DNA of 64,000 nucleotides, taken from Methanohalophilus halophilus. Lineage in GTDB: Archaea > Halobacteriota > Methanosarcinia > Methanosarcinales > Methanosarcinaceae. Location: positions 262,057 to 326,056 of the forward strand of contig NZ_CP017921.1 of NCBI RefSeq assembly GCF_001889405.1, read 5' to 3'. How positions within the stretch are numbered: position 1 is the first letter of the stretch; every line of letters begins with the position of its first letter. Below, in pieces: positions 1-9,771 of this stretch. The notes below the pieces were generated by a model that saw only the letters and a list, made by a program, of their open reading frames with translations, was not told the origin of the DNA and did not search any database. Made by a program: the position numbers and the translations under genes.

Positions 1-1118
1 CCATAGCCAATCATTTCTGAACCGGAAGTGCTATATTCATCCGGAATAGACCAGCCATCAAGAGCCTGTGCAAAATGTTGTTCTTTTTTGTCATAATCCT
101 CCTCAAGTTCGGATTTCATAGCCAGGGCCTTTTTCGGATTTATTTGTTTTAATACCAGGAAAGTATAAAGGTTGGCATAACCTTCATGCATCCAGAGTTG
201 CTCAAAATTGCATGCATGGGTCCAGCTGTGGGAAAGTTCATGTATCAGCACACGATCCCCTGCTGAGTGTAAAAGGGATATTGTACCATTCCCATAATTG
301 AAACCATGGTAACCCTTTGTTTCTGCGACTGAAGATTCCCTTATTATGAGATCTGAATTGCCCGGAAAAGGGACCCCCCAGACATCCTCCAGCAAGGGAA
401 GATATGTAACTGTTTTGTCCAGCACCTCCTGTGCCCATTCATCATTTCCTTTTCGGTATTCAACACTGATGTTGACATTCCTGCCTCCCAGGGAAATAAC
501 CTCACTGGCAACCACGCGGTCCACTGTTTTTACACAATCAATCCGCAAAGGAAATTCCTGGAAACTTTCATTTCCAAACGTATAAACTACACGATCATTT
601 AGATTTTCTTTTGCATAACTCACATCTGCCAGGCATGCCTCATAGTTATCAGGAACAATGAGTTTTACATTTCCAGAATCTGATTGTTCCCCTATTGTGA
701 AAGTAGCATAGATAGGATCCGTCTGGACATCATATTCCAGTGTGAAAGTGTAACTATCCCCATACCAGACATTCTCATTGAATGCGAACATGTAATAGTT
801 GCCACCATTTTCAGCTCTTTTGAGCCTCACTTCAGAAGAATCATCATAGGAACTTAGATTCGAATGATCCTGAAAAAGAGGATAATTCAATGAAGAGTAA
901 AATCCCTGCCAGTAACGAGTATTTGCATCCTTATTGGTAAAAGTGATCTCTTTTGTGACATGGACAACTTCTGGGCCGACTTCATATACAGAATTCACTT
1001 CCACTTCATTCTGTTCCCATTCAGCGCAAGCCGTAGAAGTTGCCAGCACAAAAAACAAAACTAGCGCAATAATAGAACAAAATACAATGCTGATAAAAGA
1101 ATAATGTCCAGATTCCAT
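1..1118 (-). CDS. Secreted M1-like (gluzincin) zinc metallopeptidase, partial (3' end outside window)
   Basis: The frame is open from an ATG at 1118 to the window edge, about 372 residues. The N-terminus is a signal peptide: a hydrophobic stretch at about residues 8-30, then ATSTACAEW. A beta-rich region follows. A zinc site HELSH lies at about residue 293, with the third ligand in LWMHEGYANLY 14 residues further on. Classical M1 enzymes have 18 residues in that gap, so this is a shorter-loop relative of the M1/M61 type. It probably cleaves peptides outside the cell. An upstream ATG in another frame stops at once, which supports the chosen start. The C-terminus is not visible, so an anchoring signal cannot be judged. 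Confidence 0.8.
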   Translation of the reverse strand, partial: MESGHYSFISIVFCSIIALVLFFVLATSTACAEWEQNEVEVNSVYEVGPEVVHVTKEITFTNKDANTRYWQGFYSSLNYPLFQDHSNLSSYDDSSEVRLKRAENGGNYYMFAFNENVWYGDSYTFTLEYDVQTDPIYATFTIGEQSDSGNVKLIVPDNYEACLADVSYAKENLNDRVVYTFGNESFQEFPLRIDCVKTVDRVVASEVISLGGRNVNISVEYRKGNDEWAQEVLDKTVTYLPLLEDVWGVPFPGNSDLIIRESSVAETKGYHGFNYGNGTISLLHSAGDRVLIHELSHSWTHACNFEQLWMHEGYANLYTFLVLKQINPKKALAMKSELEEDYDKKEQHFAQALDGWSIPDEYSTSGSEMIGY

Positions 1119-1288
1119 TACCCGTAATGTTCCATGACCATAGGGATAATAAATATGGCAATGAATATACAATTAATGTACATAAAAAGCCGTATATTAA
1201 TTAACACAAATAAAAATGTAAAATCTAAACCAACAGGTATCAGCAATAAATAAAAAATAAGAGAATATGCCCTAATCAACAGAACACT

Positions 1289-1780
1289 TTAATCAATTTT
1301 CTTGAACTTAGAAGCTGGGGCACCACAAATTGGACATACATCCGGTGCACCATTTTCTACAGTATTGCCACAAACTTCACATACGTAATACTCAACCTCT
1401 TCATTGTTGCCTACATTATCAAGGGCTTTTTTGTAGAGTTCGGCATGAATTGCTTCTACCTGGTTGGCCACATCAAAACTCCAGACAGCCTTACCGTTAC
1501 CTTCCTCTTTTGCTTGTTTTATGAATTCTGGATACATTTCCTCAAACTCATAGGTTTCCCCTTCAATGGCCTCATTGAGGTTTTCCTTTGTGCTTTTTAT
1601 GCCATTCATTATGCCGAGGTGATTGTGGGCATGAATAGTCTCAGCTTCTGCGGCGGCCCTGAACAGTTTTGCTATTTGAGGATAGCCTTCTTCATCAGCT
1701 TTTTTTGCAAAGGCCAGATACTTCCTGTTTGCCATGGATTCACCGGCAAATGCTCCTTCAAGGTTTTCAAGCGTACTCAT
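1289..1780 (-). CDS. rbr: Rubrerythrin
   Basis: A 163-residue protein of normal length. The N-terminal four-helix ferritin-like domain carries the di-iron carboxylate and histidine ligands (GESMANRKY, EAETIHAHNH, EGETYEFEEM, QVEAIHAEL). The C-terminal rubredoxin-like domain has CEVC at residues 134-137 and CPIC at 149-152. Rubrerythrins reduce hydrogen peroxide in the cytoplasm with electrons from rubredoxin or similar donors, part of the anaerobe oxidative-stress defence. The ATG at 1780 is preceded by AAGGAGTAT, a good ribosome binding site. The gene stands alone and is divergent from mptD. Confidence 0.95.
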   Translation of the reverse strand: MSTLENLEGAFAGESMANRKYLAFAKKADEEGYPQIAKLFRAAAEAETIHAHNHLGIMNGIKSTKENLNEAIEGETYEFEEMYPEFIKQAKEEGNGKAVWSFDVANQVEAIHAELYKKALDNVGNNEEVEYYVCEVCGNTVENGAPDVCPICGAPASKFKKID

Positions 1781-1850
1781 AGAATATACTCCTTATTTTG
1801 TAACCGTACCACCTTAGACCTGATACTATGTAAAAATGTGCCTCATCCAC

Positions 1851-1860
1851 AAATATAAAT
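1851..1860 (+). promoter_or_regulatory. TATA box of mptD, leaderless transcript likely
   Basis: The A/T-rich box AAATATAAAT is centred about 28 bases before the mptD ATG at 1884, and no ribosome binding site lies between them. Archaeal transcription starts about 25-27 bases downstream of the TATA centre, so the mRNA should begin at or next to the start codon. Confidence 0.5.
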
Positions 1861-1883
1861 AGCACCCTGCCATCCCACTAATC

Positions 1884-2246
1884 ATGGAAAAGAGACCTGA
1901 TGATACGCAGATGGCCGCTTTTGAGGCAGGGATCAAACTGGGAGCCCTCTATCACCAGTTCACGGGTTCACCACTTAACCTGGAAAATGTGGAAAGCCTG
2001 GAAAAAGCCATTGCTGAAAGCATTTCTGTACAGCCTTTTGTTGAAGAGATCAACGTAACTATAAACAGGGACATGATATCCGAAAAATTAAATGGTGAAT
2101 TCGGATACTGCGAACTTGAAGGGAAAATGTTGACCGTAGGGCTGAAAGTAATTCACGGAGATACCAGAATCCGGGCATCTATGACATACAATAGAGAACT
2201 GGATTACCCACTTATGGAAATAAATGAAATTGAAAGCCTCTCATAA
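1884..2246 (+). CDS. mptD: Archaeal dihydroneopterin aldolase (MptD family)
   Basis: A 120-residue protein matching the small archaeal family first known as DUF372 and later shown to be dihydroneopterin aldolase. It carries the family-like N-terminal [16 protein letters not shown] and the central [13 protein letters not shown]. The enzyme splits dihydroneopterin to 6-hydroxymethyl-dihydropterin and glycolaldehyde in tetrahydromethanopterin (sarcinapterin) synthesis, so it feeds the C1 carrier of methanogenesis. It stands alone on the plus strand and overlaps the end of convergent hisC by 6 bases. Recognition is from remembered family sequences. Confidence 0.8.
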   Translation: MEKRPDDTQMAAFEAGIKLGALYHQFTGSPLNLENVESLEKAIAESISVQPFVEEINVTINRDMISEKLNGEFGYCELEGKMLTVGLKVIHGDTRIRASMTYNRELDYPLMEINEIESLS

Positions 2247-3326
2247 ATAGGTCGAAAAGCCTTCCACAACTCTTTCATTTTGCTTTCTTGTGCCCACAGT
2301 GACCCTGATAAAGGAATTTCCTGCATCACGGAAAGAAGTGCAATCCCTGACAATTACTCCCCTGCGCAACAGGTGGTCGCATACATCCTTTGCACCATAG
2401 GGGGCAACATCCACAAGTATAAAATTAGCCTGTGACTCATATACTTTGAAAGGCAGATTTGCCTGCAAATATTTACGACCCTCGATTACCATCTGTTGGC
2501 TGGCCTCCAGATGCTCTTTGTTCGAAAGGGCAGCAATACCTGCTGCAACAGCCGGTGCACTTACATTGAAGGGAGTAGCAGCTTTCATATATTCGACCTT
2601 AAGCCAGGCAGGCATTATACCGTAGCCAAGTCTTAAACCTGCAAGCCCGAAGGCTTTGGAAAAGGTCCTTCCAACAATAAGATTATCATATTCCCCTACA
2701 AGAGATACAATATCTGAGCCTGCAAATTCCACATAAGCCTCGTCCACAAAAACCAGGCACCCAACCGAATCCAGCAATCTGCGCAGTTCCTTTTCAGCAG
2801 TGATATTGCCCGTGGGGTTGTTTGGGGAACAAATGAAGACTACTTTTGTATTCTCAGTTACAGCAGCAATGACCCTGTCAATATCCACGTCAAATTTTTC
2901 GTTCCGTTTCACAAATACCGGTGTGGCACCACATGCAGTTGCAGAAATCTCGTAATACGAAAAAGTGGGAGTTGTAATCACAACTTCAGAATCTGCAGAT
3001 ATGAGCATTCTCATCAGGCCGTCAAGCAAACCATCCATACCCGGACCGGATGCCACTACATTGTCCCGGGGCATACCAACATAAGCGGAGACCGCATCCA
3101 CAAGTTCCCTAGCATCCGCTGAAGGATAAATATTCACATTACCGGCAGCTTCCTGCAGGGCACTGACTGCTGCCGGAGAAGGACCCAGGGGATTTTCATT
3201 TGAGCCGAGTTTGATAATCGAATCAGGTTCCAGATTATATTTTTCAGCGATCTCGGCAATCGATTTGCCCGGCACATAGGGAGCTATCGACCTGATCTCA
3301 GGTTTTACCAGTTCATAAATTGCCAA
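2241..3326 (-). CDS. hisC: Histidinol-phosphate aminotransferase
   Basis: A 361-residue fold-type I PLP enzyme. Typical motifs are [10 protein letters not shown] near residue 41, CSPNNPTG near 166, VDEAYVEF near 194 and the PLP lysine K224 in [18 protein letters not shown]. It converts imidazole-acetol phosphate and glutamate to histidinol phosphate. The start is TTG at 3326: the preceding GGTGG is a suitable ribosome binding site, and the N-terminus ([18 protein letters not shown]) fits the family. It overlaps the 3' end of argD by 14 bases, so the two are translationally coupled. Broad-specificity aminotransferase activity is possible. Confidence 0.93.
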   Translation of the reverse strand: MAIYELVKPEIRSIAPYVPGKSIAEIAEKYNLEPDSIIKLGSNENPLGPSPAAVSALQEAAGNVNIYPSADARELVDAVSAYVGMPRDNVVASGPGMDGLLDGLMRMLISADSEVVITTPTFSYYEISATACGATPVFVKRNEKFDVDIDRVIAAVTENTKVVFICSPNNPTGNITAEKELRRLLDSVGCLVFVDEAYVEFAGSDIVSLVGEYDNLIVGRTFSKAFGLAGLRLGYGIMPAWLKVEYMKAATPFNVSAPAVAAGIAALSNKEHLEASQQMVIEGRKYLQANLPFKVYESQANFILVDVAPYGAKDVCDHLLRRGVIVRDCTSFRDAGNSFIRVTVGTRKQNERVVEGFSTYL

Positions 3327-4476
3327 TTATATCCACCACCGAATCTACCTGTTCTTCGGTTATGACAAGGGGAGGCACCATACGCAGGATGTTACCTGCT
3401 GTGCAATTGAGCAGTACACCTTTCTCAAGGCCCGCAGTTACCATTTCCGCACATGAGTCCTCCATACGTACGCCCATCATCAATCCTTTACCCCGGATTT
3501 CCAAGAAATCCTCACGGTTTAAACCCTCCAGTTTCTTCACGAAATACTCGCCCATAATACGGGAGCGTTCTAAGAGTCCTTCTTTTTCAATTGCATTGAT
3601 GGATGCCAGGGCTGCTGCAGAGGCAAGAGGACCTCCGCCAAAGGTTGCTGCATGCTGGCCCTTCTGGAAAACAATACCTTCCCTGCTTGCAATGGCGCCC
3701 ATGGGGAATCCACCCCCCAGTGCTTTGGCCATTGTCATTATGTCCGGGGTCACATTGAAATAATCCTTGCAGAACCACTTGCCAGTACGCCCGAAACCAG
3801 TCTGCACCTCATCGAATATCAAGAGGGTATCGGTCTCATCACAGATTTCCCTGACCTCTTTAAGGTAATTTGAGGAAGGAACATTGACACCACCCTCACC
3901 CTGGATGGGCTCCACAATTACCGCTGCTGTATCCGAATCAATAGTATTTGCAATTGCCGGGGAATTATCATAAGGTACAAAATCAACCCTGCCGGGAAGG
4001 GGTTCAAAGGGTTTCCTGTAGGCCTCTTTGGAAGTTACTGCAAGGGCACCCATTGTCCTGCCGTGGAATGAGCCTTCTGCAGCCACGAAATTCTTTTTCC
4101 CAGAATGGGCCCGGGCCAGTTTCATGGCAGCTTCTACGGCCTCGGTACCCGAATTGCAGAAGAACAGGCGATCCATGCCGGTAACCTGTGACAACTTTTC
4201 TGCAAGGTCGGCCTGTACATCAGTATAATAGAGATTGGATACATGGATGAGTTTGCTTGCCTGCTCCTGTATTGCTTTAACAACTTTAGGGTGACAATGT
4301 CCCACATTGTTTACGGCTATTCCTGCCACGCAATCGATATACTGTTTGCCGGCAGTATCCCACACAAGAGCACCTGCTCCTTTATCCAGTGCGATAGGAT
4401 AACGACCGTAGTTTTGCATAACGTATTTTGAATCTTTCTCTACAATAGAGTTATAAATCTCAGTAGTTTCACTCAA
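3313..4476 (-). CDS. argD: Acetylornithine aminotransferase
   Basis: A 387-residue class III PLP aminotransferase. It shows [17 protein letters not shown] near residue 106, [24 protein letters not shown] near 222 and the PLP lysine K251 in [14 protein letters not shown]. It converts N-acetylglutamate semialdehyde to N-acetylornithine in arginine synthesis and may also act on N-succinyl-diaminopimelate. Translation begins at a TTG (4476) with AAGGTG eight bases upstream. The gene sits between the beta-helix protein gene and hisC in a compact minus-strand operon. Confidence 0.93.
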   Translation of the reverse strand: MSETTEIYNSIVEKDSKYVMQNYGRYPIALDKGAGALVWDTAGKQYIDCVAGIAVNNVGHCHPKVVKAIQEQASKLIHVSNLYYTDVQADLAEKLSQVTGMDRLFFCNSGTEAVEAAMKLARAHSGKKNFVAAEGSFHGRTMGALAVTSKEAYRKPFEPLPGRVDFVPYDNSPAIANTIDSDTAAVIVEPIQGEGGVNVPSSNYLKEVREICDETDTLLIFDEVQTGFGRTGKWFCKDYFNVTPDIMTMAKALGGGFPMGAIASREGIVFQKGQHAATFGGGPLASAAALASINAIEKEGLLERSRIMGEYFVKKLEGLNREDFLEIRGKGLMMGVRMEDSCAEMVTAGLEKGVLLNCTAGNILRMVPPLVITEEQVDSVVDIIGNL

Positions 4477-4490
4477 AAAAGAACACCTTT

Positions 4491-5336
4491 TTATTGTGGT
4501 TGGTCTGCTATGTCCAGTTTTATCAGTTCCCTGCTCCGGGAGACCTCGTCTTTTTCACGTATGAATGTGGTGCCGCCGGTGGCTCGCATCACACCATCAA
4601 CCCTTGAATCCTCATGAATCCGGATAGAATAAGCATTGATCTCTCCCAGTATATGGGTACCTTTACCCACTACAACCCTGCCACGGGAGACAATGTTACC
4701 ATGAATAGCATTATTTTCACCGATCTCAATATCACTGGCTGTCCGGATACTTCCATACAAAGTAGTAGCACCGCCCATTTTCAAAGATTCAGCCCTTATA
4801 TTGCCTACGAGCCTGCAGCTATCTCCTATGGTGGCCGCCCCTGGTACCCTTATAGAGTCTGCAGATATGCGAGACCCGTTGGGAACTACCATAGCGCCAT
4901 AACTGATCTCTTTTGCTTCCTCTTCAAAGAATTCACTCATAGCCTTCTCTACTTCTTCACCCTTACCCATACGTAAAAGTTCGGAGATATATAGGAAAAT
5001 ATAAGTGATTACAGGCACAGGATTACGAACAACTATCCAGCCATGAGCTTCAAACCCTCTGTTGATCTTCACATCATTACCAACATCAAGATCTCCATTA
5101 ACGAAAAGTTTGCCATCTATATTCACAAACTCGCCAATATAGCCATTTTCGCCACAGCGCACATTGCCACCGATTTTTGACCAGATGTCTATACGAATAT
5201 CAGACCTGGCAAGTACATCACCTGATACAGATACCCTTTCTCCGATTATCACCGAATCAGCAATTATACCGTAGCGTATATCGGAATGGTTTCCTACTAT
5301 AATATCCTCATCCAGAACAATATTATGTTCTTCCAT
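4491..5336 (-). CDS. Polymer-forming (bactofilin-like) beta-helix protein
   Basis: A 281-residue protein built of short repeats in the style of left-handed or bactofilin beta-helices (IIGERVSVSGDVLARSDIRI, GGNVRCGENGYIG, VNGDLDVGNDVKI, LVGNIRAESLKMGG, LYGSIRTASDIEIGENNAI, HGNIVSRGRVVVGKGTHI). The helix is interrupted near residues 100-140 by a hydrophobic/amphipathic segment and an acidic helix. No acyltransferase catalytic histidine motif is evident, so a structural or membrane-associated scaffold is more likely than an enzyme. It is upstream of argD in the same operon, 14 bases apart. The function is unknown. Confidence 0.7.
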   Translation of the reverse strand: MEEHNIVLDEDIIVGNHSDIRYGIIADSVIIGERVSVSGDVLARSDIRIDIWSKIGGNVRCGENGYIGEFVNIDGKLFVNGDLDVGNDVKINRGFEAHGWIVVRNPVPVITYIFLYISELLRMGKGEEVEKAMSEFFEEEAKEISYGAMVVPNGSRISADSIRVPGAATIGDSCRLVGNIRAESLKMGGATTLYGSIRTASDIEIGENNAIHGNIVSRGRVVVGKGTHILGEINAYSIRIHEDSRVDGVMRATGGTTFIREKDEVSRSRELIKLDIADQPQ

Positions 5337-5470
5337 TTTGGTATTTGGAGGAATTACAAAGGTTTTCAGGAGCTGGTCTTCTTCGATAGTTTCACCTTCT
5401 GAGGAAGTACAATATAACTTGCATAGTTATTTGTTGAATATATATTTAGATTTTGATTGCGACGTCCATT

Positions 5471-5950
5471 TCAGCTGCTATCCACCCCAACCCTGACATC
5501 AACAGCCGGGCCGTTGTCCATGGCAAGAACTTCTTCAGGAGCAAGTAATAACTGCCCTGTAGCAATAAGATTGTCCTGTTTATCCACAAGCAAAACTTCA
5601 TCTCCAGCCCTCAGATCAGGGTCTATGTTTTCCACATGCTTGGCAAAGGCAGTTTTCCCTTTTGAGACAAAGGGAATTGCATCGTCACACATCATCACGC
5701 GATAGCCTGGTATTGGAAGATGGGAATGAATCAATGAGGCCCCCTCAATACTCAAAGTGAACATCCCGTCCCTTGCACGTACTGTGGCCATACGTTTTCC
5801 TTCGGAAAATACCTGCCTGATCCTTTTTGTACGGGATAACTTAAATGTGATTTCACCGGAAAAGAGAATGTTCCCACATCCCTTCCCAAACTGGTAATCA
5901 GCCATGGTGCGGACCTGTTTAATACGTGATTCCTCTTTTGTCATAGCCAT
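5471..5950 (-). CDS. PUA-domain RNA-binding protein
   Basis: A 159-residue protein. The C-terminal part (about residues 75-155: PGYRVMMCDDAIPFVSKGK, DLRAGDEVLLVD, NLIATGQLLLAPEEVLAMD, GPAVDVRVGV) is a clear PUA domain of the kind at the end of archaeosine tRNA-guanine transglycosylase. The first 70 residues resemble the small domain that precedes PUA in that family (QFGKGCGNILFSG). No catalytic transglycosylase domain is present. It probably binds tRNA or rRNA as a stand-alone module. ATG 5950 and ATG 5944 are both possible starts. Confidence 0.75.
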   Translation of the reverse strand: MAMTKEESRIKQVRTMADYQFGKGCGNILFSGEITFKLSRTKRIRQVFSEGKRMATVRARDGMFTLSIEGASLIHSHLPIPGYRVMMCDDAIPFVSKGKTAFAKHVENIDPDLRAGDEVLLVDKQDNLIATGQLLLAPEEVLAMDNGPAVDVRVGVDSS

Positions 5951-6142
5951 AAAAAAGCATTAGGACATTAAATGAGTAGCGGTGAATACATGGGGATTAA
6001 TCAAACATTTTAAATATTATAGTCACCCATTGGAAGGTGAGGAAGCGGAACCTGTCATATGGTTTAATACAGAATTACTGTAACCAAGCAAAACCATTCA
6101 TCCCCTCAAACAATGTGTTCCCTTCCTCATATTCTCTCAATC

Positions 6143-7624
6143 TTAACCTTTTACAACACCCAGAGGCATGAGTTTTGCGACCTTACCTGCAATACCAAGC
6201 CTGTGTACAACATCCACAACCTCACTGCTGGATTTGTAAACTCCAGGTGCTTCTTCGGCAATGACCGAAGGGTGGGCTGCCTTGACAGAAATGCCCTGAC
6301 CACTGAGGTCTTTTTGGATCTCTTCTCCCCTGAAAGTGTGTTTCGCACCGGAGCGACTCATTACCCTGCCAGCACCATGACAGGCGCTTCCAAAGGATAC
6401 ATCCATTGCTGACTGCTTACCGCAGAGCACATAGGAGGGGGTGCCCATACTGCCGGGAATAAGCACCGGCTGACCTACATCCCTATAAGCCTGAGGGACA
6501 TCGGGATGGCCTGCAGGGAAAGCACGGGTGGCACCCTTGCGATGTACATAGACCTGTTTTTTTCCACCGTTTACATCATGTTCTTCCAGTTTGGCGACGT
6601 TGTGGGCTACATCATAGACCAGATCCAAACCCAATTCATCCACATCCATATTCATTTGTTGTTCAAAAACTTCGCGACAGTGGTGCATTATGATCTGACG
6701 ATTGGTCCAGGCATAGTTGGCTGCTGAGGCCATTGCACCGAAATAAGCCTGTGCTTCTTCTGATTGTGCCGGTGCACAGGCAAGCTGCTTGTCAGGCAGA
6801 TCGATTTTGTATTTTTCCACTGCACGGGTGAGATTGCGCAAGTGGTCGGTGCATACCTGATGACCCGCACCTCGCGATCCACAATGGACCATGAAAGTAA
6901 GCTGGCCCTGTTTGAGATTAAAGGCTTCAGCTGCGACCGGATCATATATCTCATCCACATACTGCAATTCCAGGAAATGATTGCCGCTTCCCAGGGTTCC
7001 AAGCTGTGGCCTGCCTCTTTTGTGGGCTTTGGCACTAACCTGTGCAGGGTCGCTTCCTTCAATGCACCCTTCACCTTCACAGTGGGTAAGATCAGCTTCT
7101 ACACCATAACCCTGCTCCACAGCCCAGCGGGAGCCATTAGTGAATATGGCTTCAAGTTCACTTTCCGATGCACGTATGCGGCTTTTGGAACCCACACCCG
7201 AAGGTACAGCCTTGAAAAGGGAATCCAGCAAGTCATTGACTTTACCGTCCACATCGGATTTTTCCAGGTTGGACCTGATCAGGCGTACACCGCAATTGAT
7301 GTCAAATCCCACGCCTCCGGGACTGATGACACCTTCCTCGGCATCAAAAGCGGCAACTCCCCCTATGGGGAAACCATATCCTACATGGGCATCGGGCATT
7401 GCCATTGAGAATTTCTGTATTCCTGGCAGGGTGGCCACATTGGCTACTTGGTCAACTGCTTCCTTTTCCAGATTGGTGAACAATTTATCTGAAAGATATA
7501 TCCTGCCCGGTACCCTCATCCCGGGTTTGTAGCCGATGGGAACTTGCCATATATCATTATCTATCCGTTCAAGTCCTTCTATTTCAGGTCCTTCTGTATC
7601 CATCCTATCAAATCCCCTTTTCAT
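6143..7624 (-). CDS. rtcB: RNA-splicing ligase RtcB
   Basis: A 493-residue RtcB, full length and without an intein. It carries the metal-binding GFDINCGVRLIRS near residue 107, the GSGNHFLE block, MVHCGSRGAGHQ, and the C-terminal GSACHGAGRVMSR region with the guanylated histidine. The enzyme joins 2',3'-cyclic phosphate and 5'-hydroxyl RNA ends, chiefly tRNA exon halves, using GTP and Mn2+. The start ATG overlaps the stop of the archease gene (ATGA at 7621-7624). Archease is the known activator that lets RtcB turn over many times, so the coupling is functional. Confidence 0.96.
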   Translation of the reverse strand: MKRGFDRMDTEGPEIEGLERIDNDIWQVPIGYKPGMRVPGRIYLSDKLFTNLEKEAVDQVANVATLPGIQKFSMAMPDAHVGYGFPIGGVAAFDAEEGVISPGGVGFDINCGVRLIRSNLEKSDVDGKVNDLLDSLFKAVPSGVGSKSRIRASESELEAIFTNGSRWAVEQGYGVEADLTHCEGEGCIEGSDPAQVSAKAHKRGRPQLGTLGSGNHFLELQYVDEIYDPVAAEAFNLKQGQLTFMVHCGSRGAGHQVCTDHLRNLTRAVEKYKIDLPDKQLACAPAQSEEAQAYFGAMASAANYAWTNRQIIMHHCREVFEQQMNMDVDELGLDLVYDVAHNVAKLEEHDVNGGKKQVYVHRKGATRAFPAGHPDVPQAYRDVGQPVLIPGSMGTPSYVLCGKQSAMDVSFGSACHGAGRVMSRSGAKHTFRGEEIQKDLSGQGISVKAAHPSVIAEEAPGVYKSSSEVVDVVHRLGIAGKVAKLMPLGVVKG

Positions 7625-8049
7625 GTATCCACTGTAATACGTACCGTAACTCCTTGTGATGTAATTTGTACACCAAGGTCATTATATGTTACCGCTTTAA
7701 CTTCGGTGTCAAATACGTGCTTTTCAAGATTCAGGGGCTCCCCCTCTGCTTTTGCTGAAAGTAGGTATTCATCACCTTCCTTTTCAATAGCAAACACTTC
7801 AAAGCTACTGAACACAACCATATTAACTTCAAAGAGGTAAAGTAGTTCAGAAAGCCAGTCCACAAGGAGGTTTTCCATATCAGGTGCCTGTAATTCAATA
7901 TACTCAGTAATCTGTGGATTAATGTCAGAAGTATCGATCATAACATTGAACATAGCCTCGGCAGCATTTGCGAAGGCTTCTTCTGCGGTTCTACCAAAGG
8001 CTTTGAACCTCGCATCTGCGGTATGTTCGATATATTCGTATTTTTTCAT
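7621..8049 (-). CDS. Archease (RtcB activator)
   Basis: About 142 residues from the ATG at 8049 (MKKYEYIEHTADARFKAFGR). An in-frame TTG twelve bases upstream is less likely. It has the archease hallmarks: the HTADA motif near the N-terminus, NLLVDWLSELLYLF in the middle, and the C-terminal EVKAVTYNDLGVQ. Archease helps RtcB form the RNA-guanylate intermediate during tRNA splicing and RNA repair. It overlaps rtcB by four bases (ATGA), so the two are translated together. Confidence 0.93.
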   Translation of the reverse strand: MKKYEYIEHTADARFKAFGRTAEEAFANAAEAMFNVMIDTSDINPQITEYIELQAPDMENLLVDWLSELLYLFEVNMVVFSSFEVFAIEKEGDEYLLSAKAEGEPLNLEKHVFDTEVKAVTYNDLGVQITSQGVTVRITVDT

Positions 8050-8093
8050 TAGGACAACCAATTACAGGGAGTAATTTAAATCATGCGTCTGTT

Positions 8094-8705
8094 TCAGCCC
8101 AGACGTGTGCGAATAAATCGTATACGTTGCAGGGCAGTTACATGGGAAGCAATGCCCATAAGGATAAGGGACCAACCAAGCAGGGTGTAACCAAATATAG
8201 CCTGCGGATAGATTATGTGTAACAGCGATGCGGCCATGATCAGTACAAGACGGTCCGCCCTGCCCATAATTCCACCGTAGAAACGACCTATGGATAATGC
8301 CTGGGCTTGGGTACCGAGATAACTTGTGAGAAGAATGCCCACCATTGTGAACAGGCCGATACCCCAGCCTGCATATTCACCGAAGATCAGGCCCCCGACG
8401 ATAAAGACATCTGCATAGCGATCGACCACATGGTCAAGGAAATCACCGGCTTTGTCGTTTGTGAGAAGATAGCGGGCCATGCTGCCGTCCAGCGCATCAA
8501 ACAGGGAGTTGAGGACCACAAATATGAGTGCCGCACCTATCAGAAAAATGTTGGCCGCCCCCAGGGCATAGCACAATCCTGCGGCTGCGGAAAAAAGCAG
8601 GGAAGCAAGTGTTACCTGGTTGGGGGTTATGCCCGTGTCTGCAAATATCTTTGCGAGTCTTGATATGGGGCCTGCAAAAACAGGCCTGAAGCGGTCCAGG
8701 GTCAT
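8094..8705 (-). CDS. CDP-alcohol phosphatidyltransferase, probably archaetidylinositol-phosphate synthase
   Basis: A 203-residue integral membrane enzyme with five to six hydrophobic helices. The family motif starts near residue 70 (FDALDGSMARY, then GDFLDHVVDRYAD), matching DGxxAR...GxxxDxxxD. These enzymes move an alcohol headgroup onto CDP-archaeol. The short N-terminus and the FFGxxMGRADR-like loop (YGGIMGRADRLVLI) point to the archaetidylinositol-phosphate type over the PssA type; a clear PssA is found at 48194-48877. It lies 44 bases upstream of the archease start and may share its transcript. Confidence 0.8.
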   Translation of the reverse strand: MTLDRFRPVFAGPISRLAKIFADTGITPNQVTLASLLFSAAAGLCYALGAANIFLIGAALIFVVLNSLFDALDGSMARYLLTNDKAGDFLDHVVDRYADVFIVGGLIFGEYAGWGIGLFTMVGILLTSYLGTQAQALSIGRFYGGIMGRADRLVLIMAASLLHIIYPQAIFGYTLLGWSLILMGIASHVTALQRIRFIRTRLG

Positions 8706-8750
8706 TGTATAATCCCCTTAGTTGTCCTTCCATGATTTAATCTTTTACTT

Positions 8751-9308
8751 TCACAACGAACTTTTAGCAAGATCGTAGTAATAGCGTATCTTGCAGGTGT
8801 GCTCGATCTGTGTGGTATTGATGTAGGCATGATCCAGGGTTTTTCCTGTAGAGATGGTGCCGTGGCTTTTGACGATAAGCCCGTCGCATTCTGTCAGGGC
8901 CGCAGCGGAGTTTGCGGCGAGTTCTTCACTGCCGATAGCCCCTTCCACAACCGGAACCGGCCCGAGGAAACATACACCTTCACTATCCAGTGGTTCGATA
9001 CTACCTGATTCATCCAGCAGTGACATGACTACGGCAAAGGGGCAGTGCCCGTGCACGATGCATCCGGCATCAGTCTCCTGATAGATACGCCGATGCACCC
9101 GGGTTTCCGAAGACGCAAGACTGTCAAATTCGCAGGTGGTCTGAATGGGCACCTCCACCACATTTTCCTCACAAATCTCATCCAGCGGGCATCCGCTGCG
9201 GGTTATCACCATGCTGTTGCCCCGACGTACACTTATATTTCCAAAATGAGACTCAACCAGCCCGTGATCCACGAGTTTTTTCCCGATTCTTGCCATTTCC
9301 TGCCACAT
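8751..9308 (-). CDS. fucA: Class II aldolase/adducin family, L-fuculose-phosphate aldolase-like
   Basis: A 185-residue single-domain class II aldolase. SHFGNISVR and TRSGCPLDEI match the substrate phosphate region. Zinc ligands are seen in VHGHCPFAVV (two histidines) and near the C-terminus in TTQIEHTCKIRYYYDLA. A catalytic acidic residue lies in SSETRVHRRIY. The family splits fuculose 1-phosphate to dihydroxyacetone phosphate and lactaldehyde. In methanogens a homologue has been linked to lactaldehyde supply for coenzyme F420. The gene is 45 bases upstream of the CDP-alcohol transferase, same strand. Confidence 0.85.
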   Translation of the reverse strand: MWQEMARIGKKLVDHGLVESHFGNISVRRGNSMVITRSGCPLDEICEENVVEVPIQTTCEFDSLASSETRVHRRIYQETDAGCIVHGHCPFAVVMSLLDESGSIEPLDSEGVCFLGPVPVVEGAIGSEELAANSAAALTECDGLIVKSHGTISTGKTLDHAYINTTQIEHTCKIRYYYDLAKSSL

Positions 9309-9387
9309 AAGTGTTAGATATAGTCCAACCAGCCATAAAATTTATGTGCCATTATGCTATCTATGGGTTGCATTCGATACCATAAGC

Positions 9388-9461
9388 GCCTCGGTGGCTC
9401 AGCCTGGCAGAGCGAGTGACTTGTAATCACTAGGTCGCGTGTTCAAATCACGCCCGGGGCT
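9388..9461 (+). tRNA. tRNA-Thr (anticodon TGT)
   Basis: Acceptor arms GCCTCGG and CCGGGGC pair over seven bases with U as discriminator. The anticodon stem AGTGA/TCACT encloses loop CTTGTAA, giving anticodon TGT at 9422-9424. The T arm GCGTG-TTCAAAT-CACGC is complete. CCA is not encoded. Confidence 0.95.
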
Positions 9462-9771
9462 TTCTACTCCCAGTATGAATCCTAATGTTTTCATATGTTT
9501 TTTTGTTTATTTATCCAAATAAAAGAAGATATTAAGTATAGCATTTTAGAATCATAAAAGACAAGTGAAAACTGCCTTAGTTTAAAAGGCTAATCCAAAT
9601 TACTAATTCAATATTGATGGCTATATTTCTTTAGAAATAATTATATTGAGGATTTTTACAAAGCCACCTTTTCTTTCTCTTAATAATTAACATCGATATT
9701 TTAAAGCAAACATGTTATATCGATGCTATTCCAATTACTAATAGTCTAATTTGGGAGTAGAAAGGGTAAAC
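9462..9771. other. AT-rich intergenic region with a 9-bp inverted repeat
   Basis: There is no gene in these 310 bases. Two things stand out: a perfect inverted repeat (CATCGATAT at 9691-9699, ATATCGATG at 9717-9725, 17-base spacer), and a direct near-repeat of TCCAAATTACTAAT near 9593 as TCCAATTACTAAT near 9730. Both lie upstream of the PsiE-like gene and could be control sites for it. Confidence 0.4.

Noticed and set aside
8094-8705. Assigning this CDP-alcohol transferase as PssA
   Set aside because: A better PssA match lies at 48194-48877 in operon with the decarboxylase; the sequence here fits the archaetidylinositol-phosphate type.
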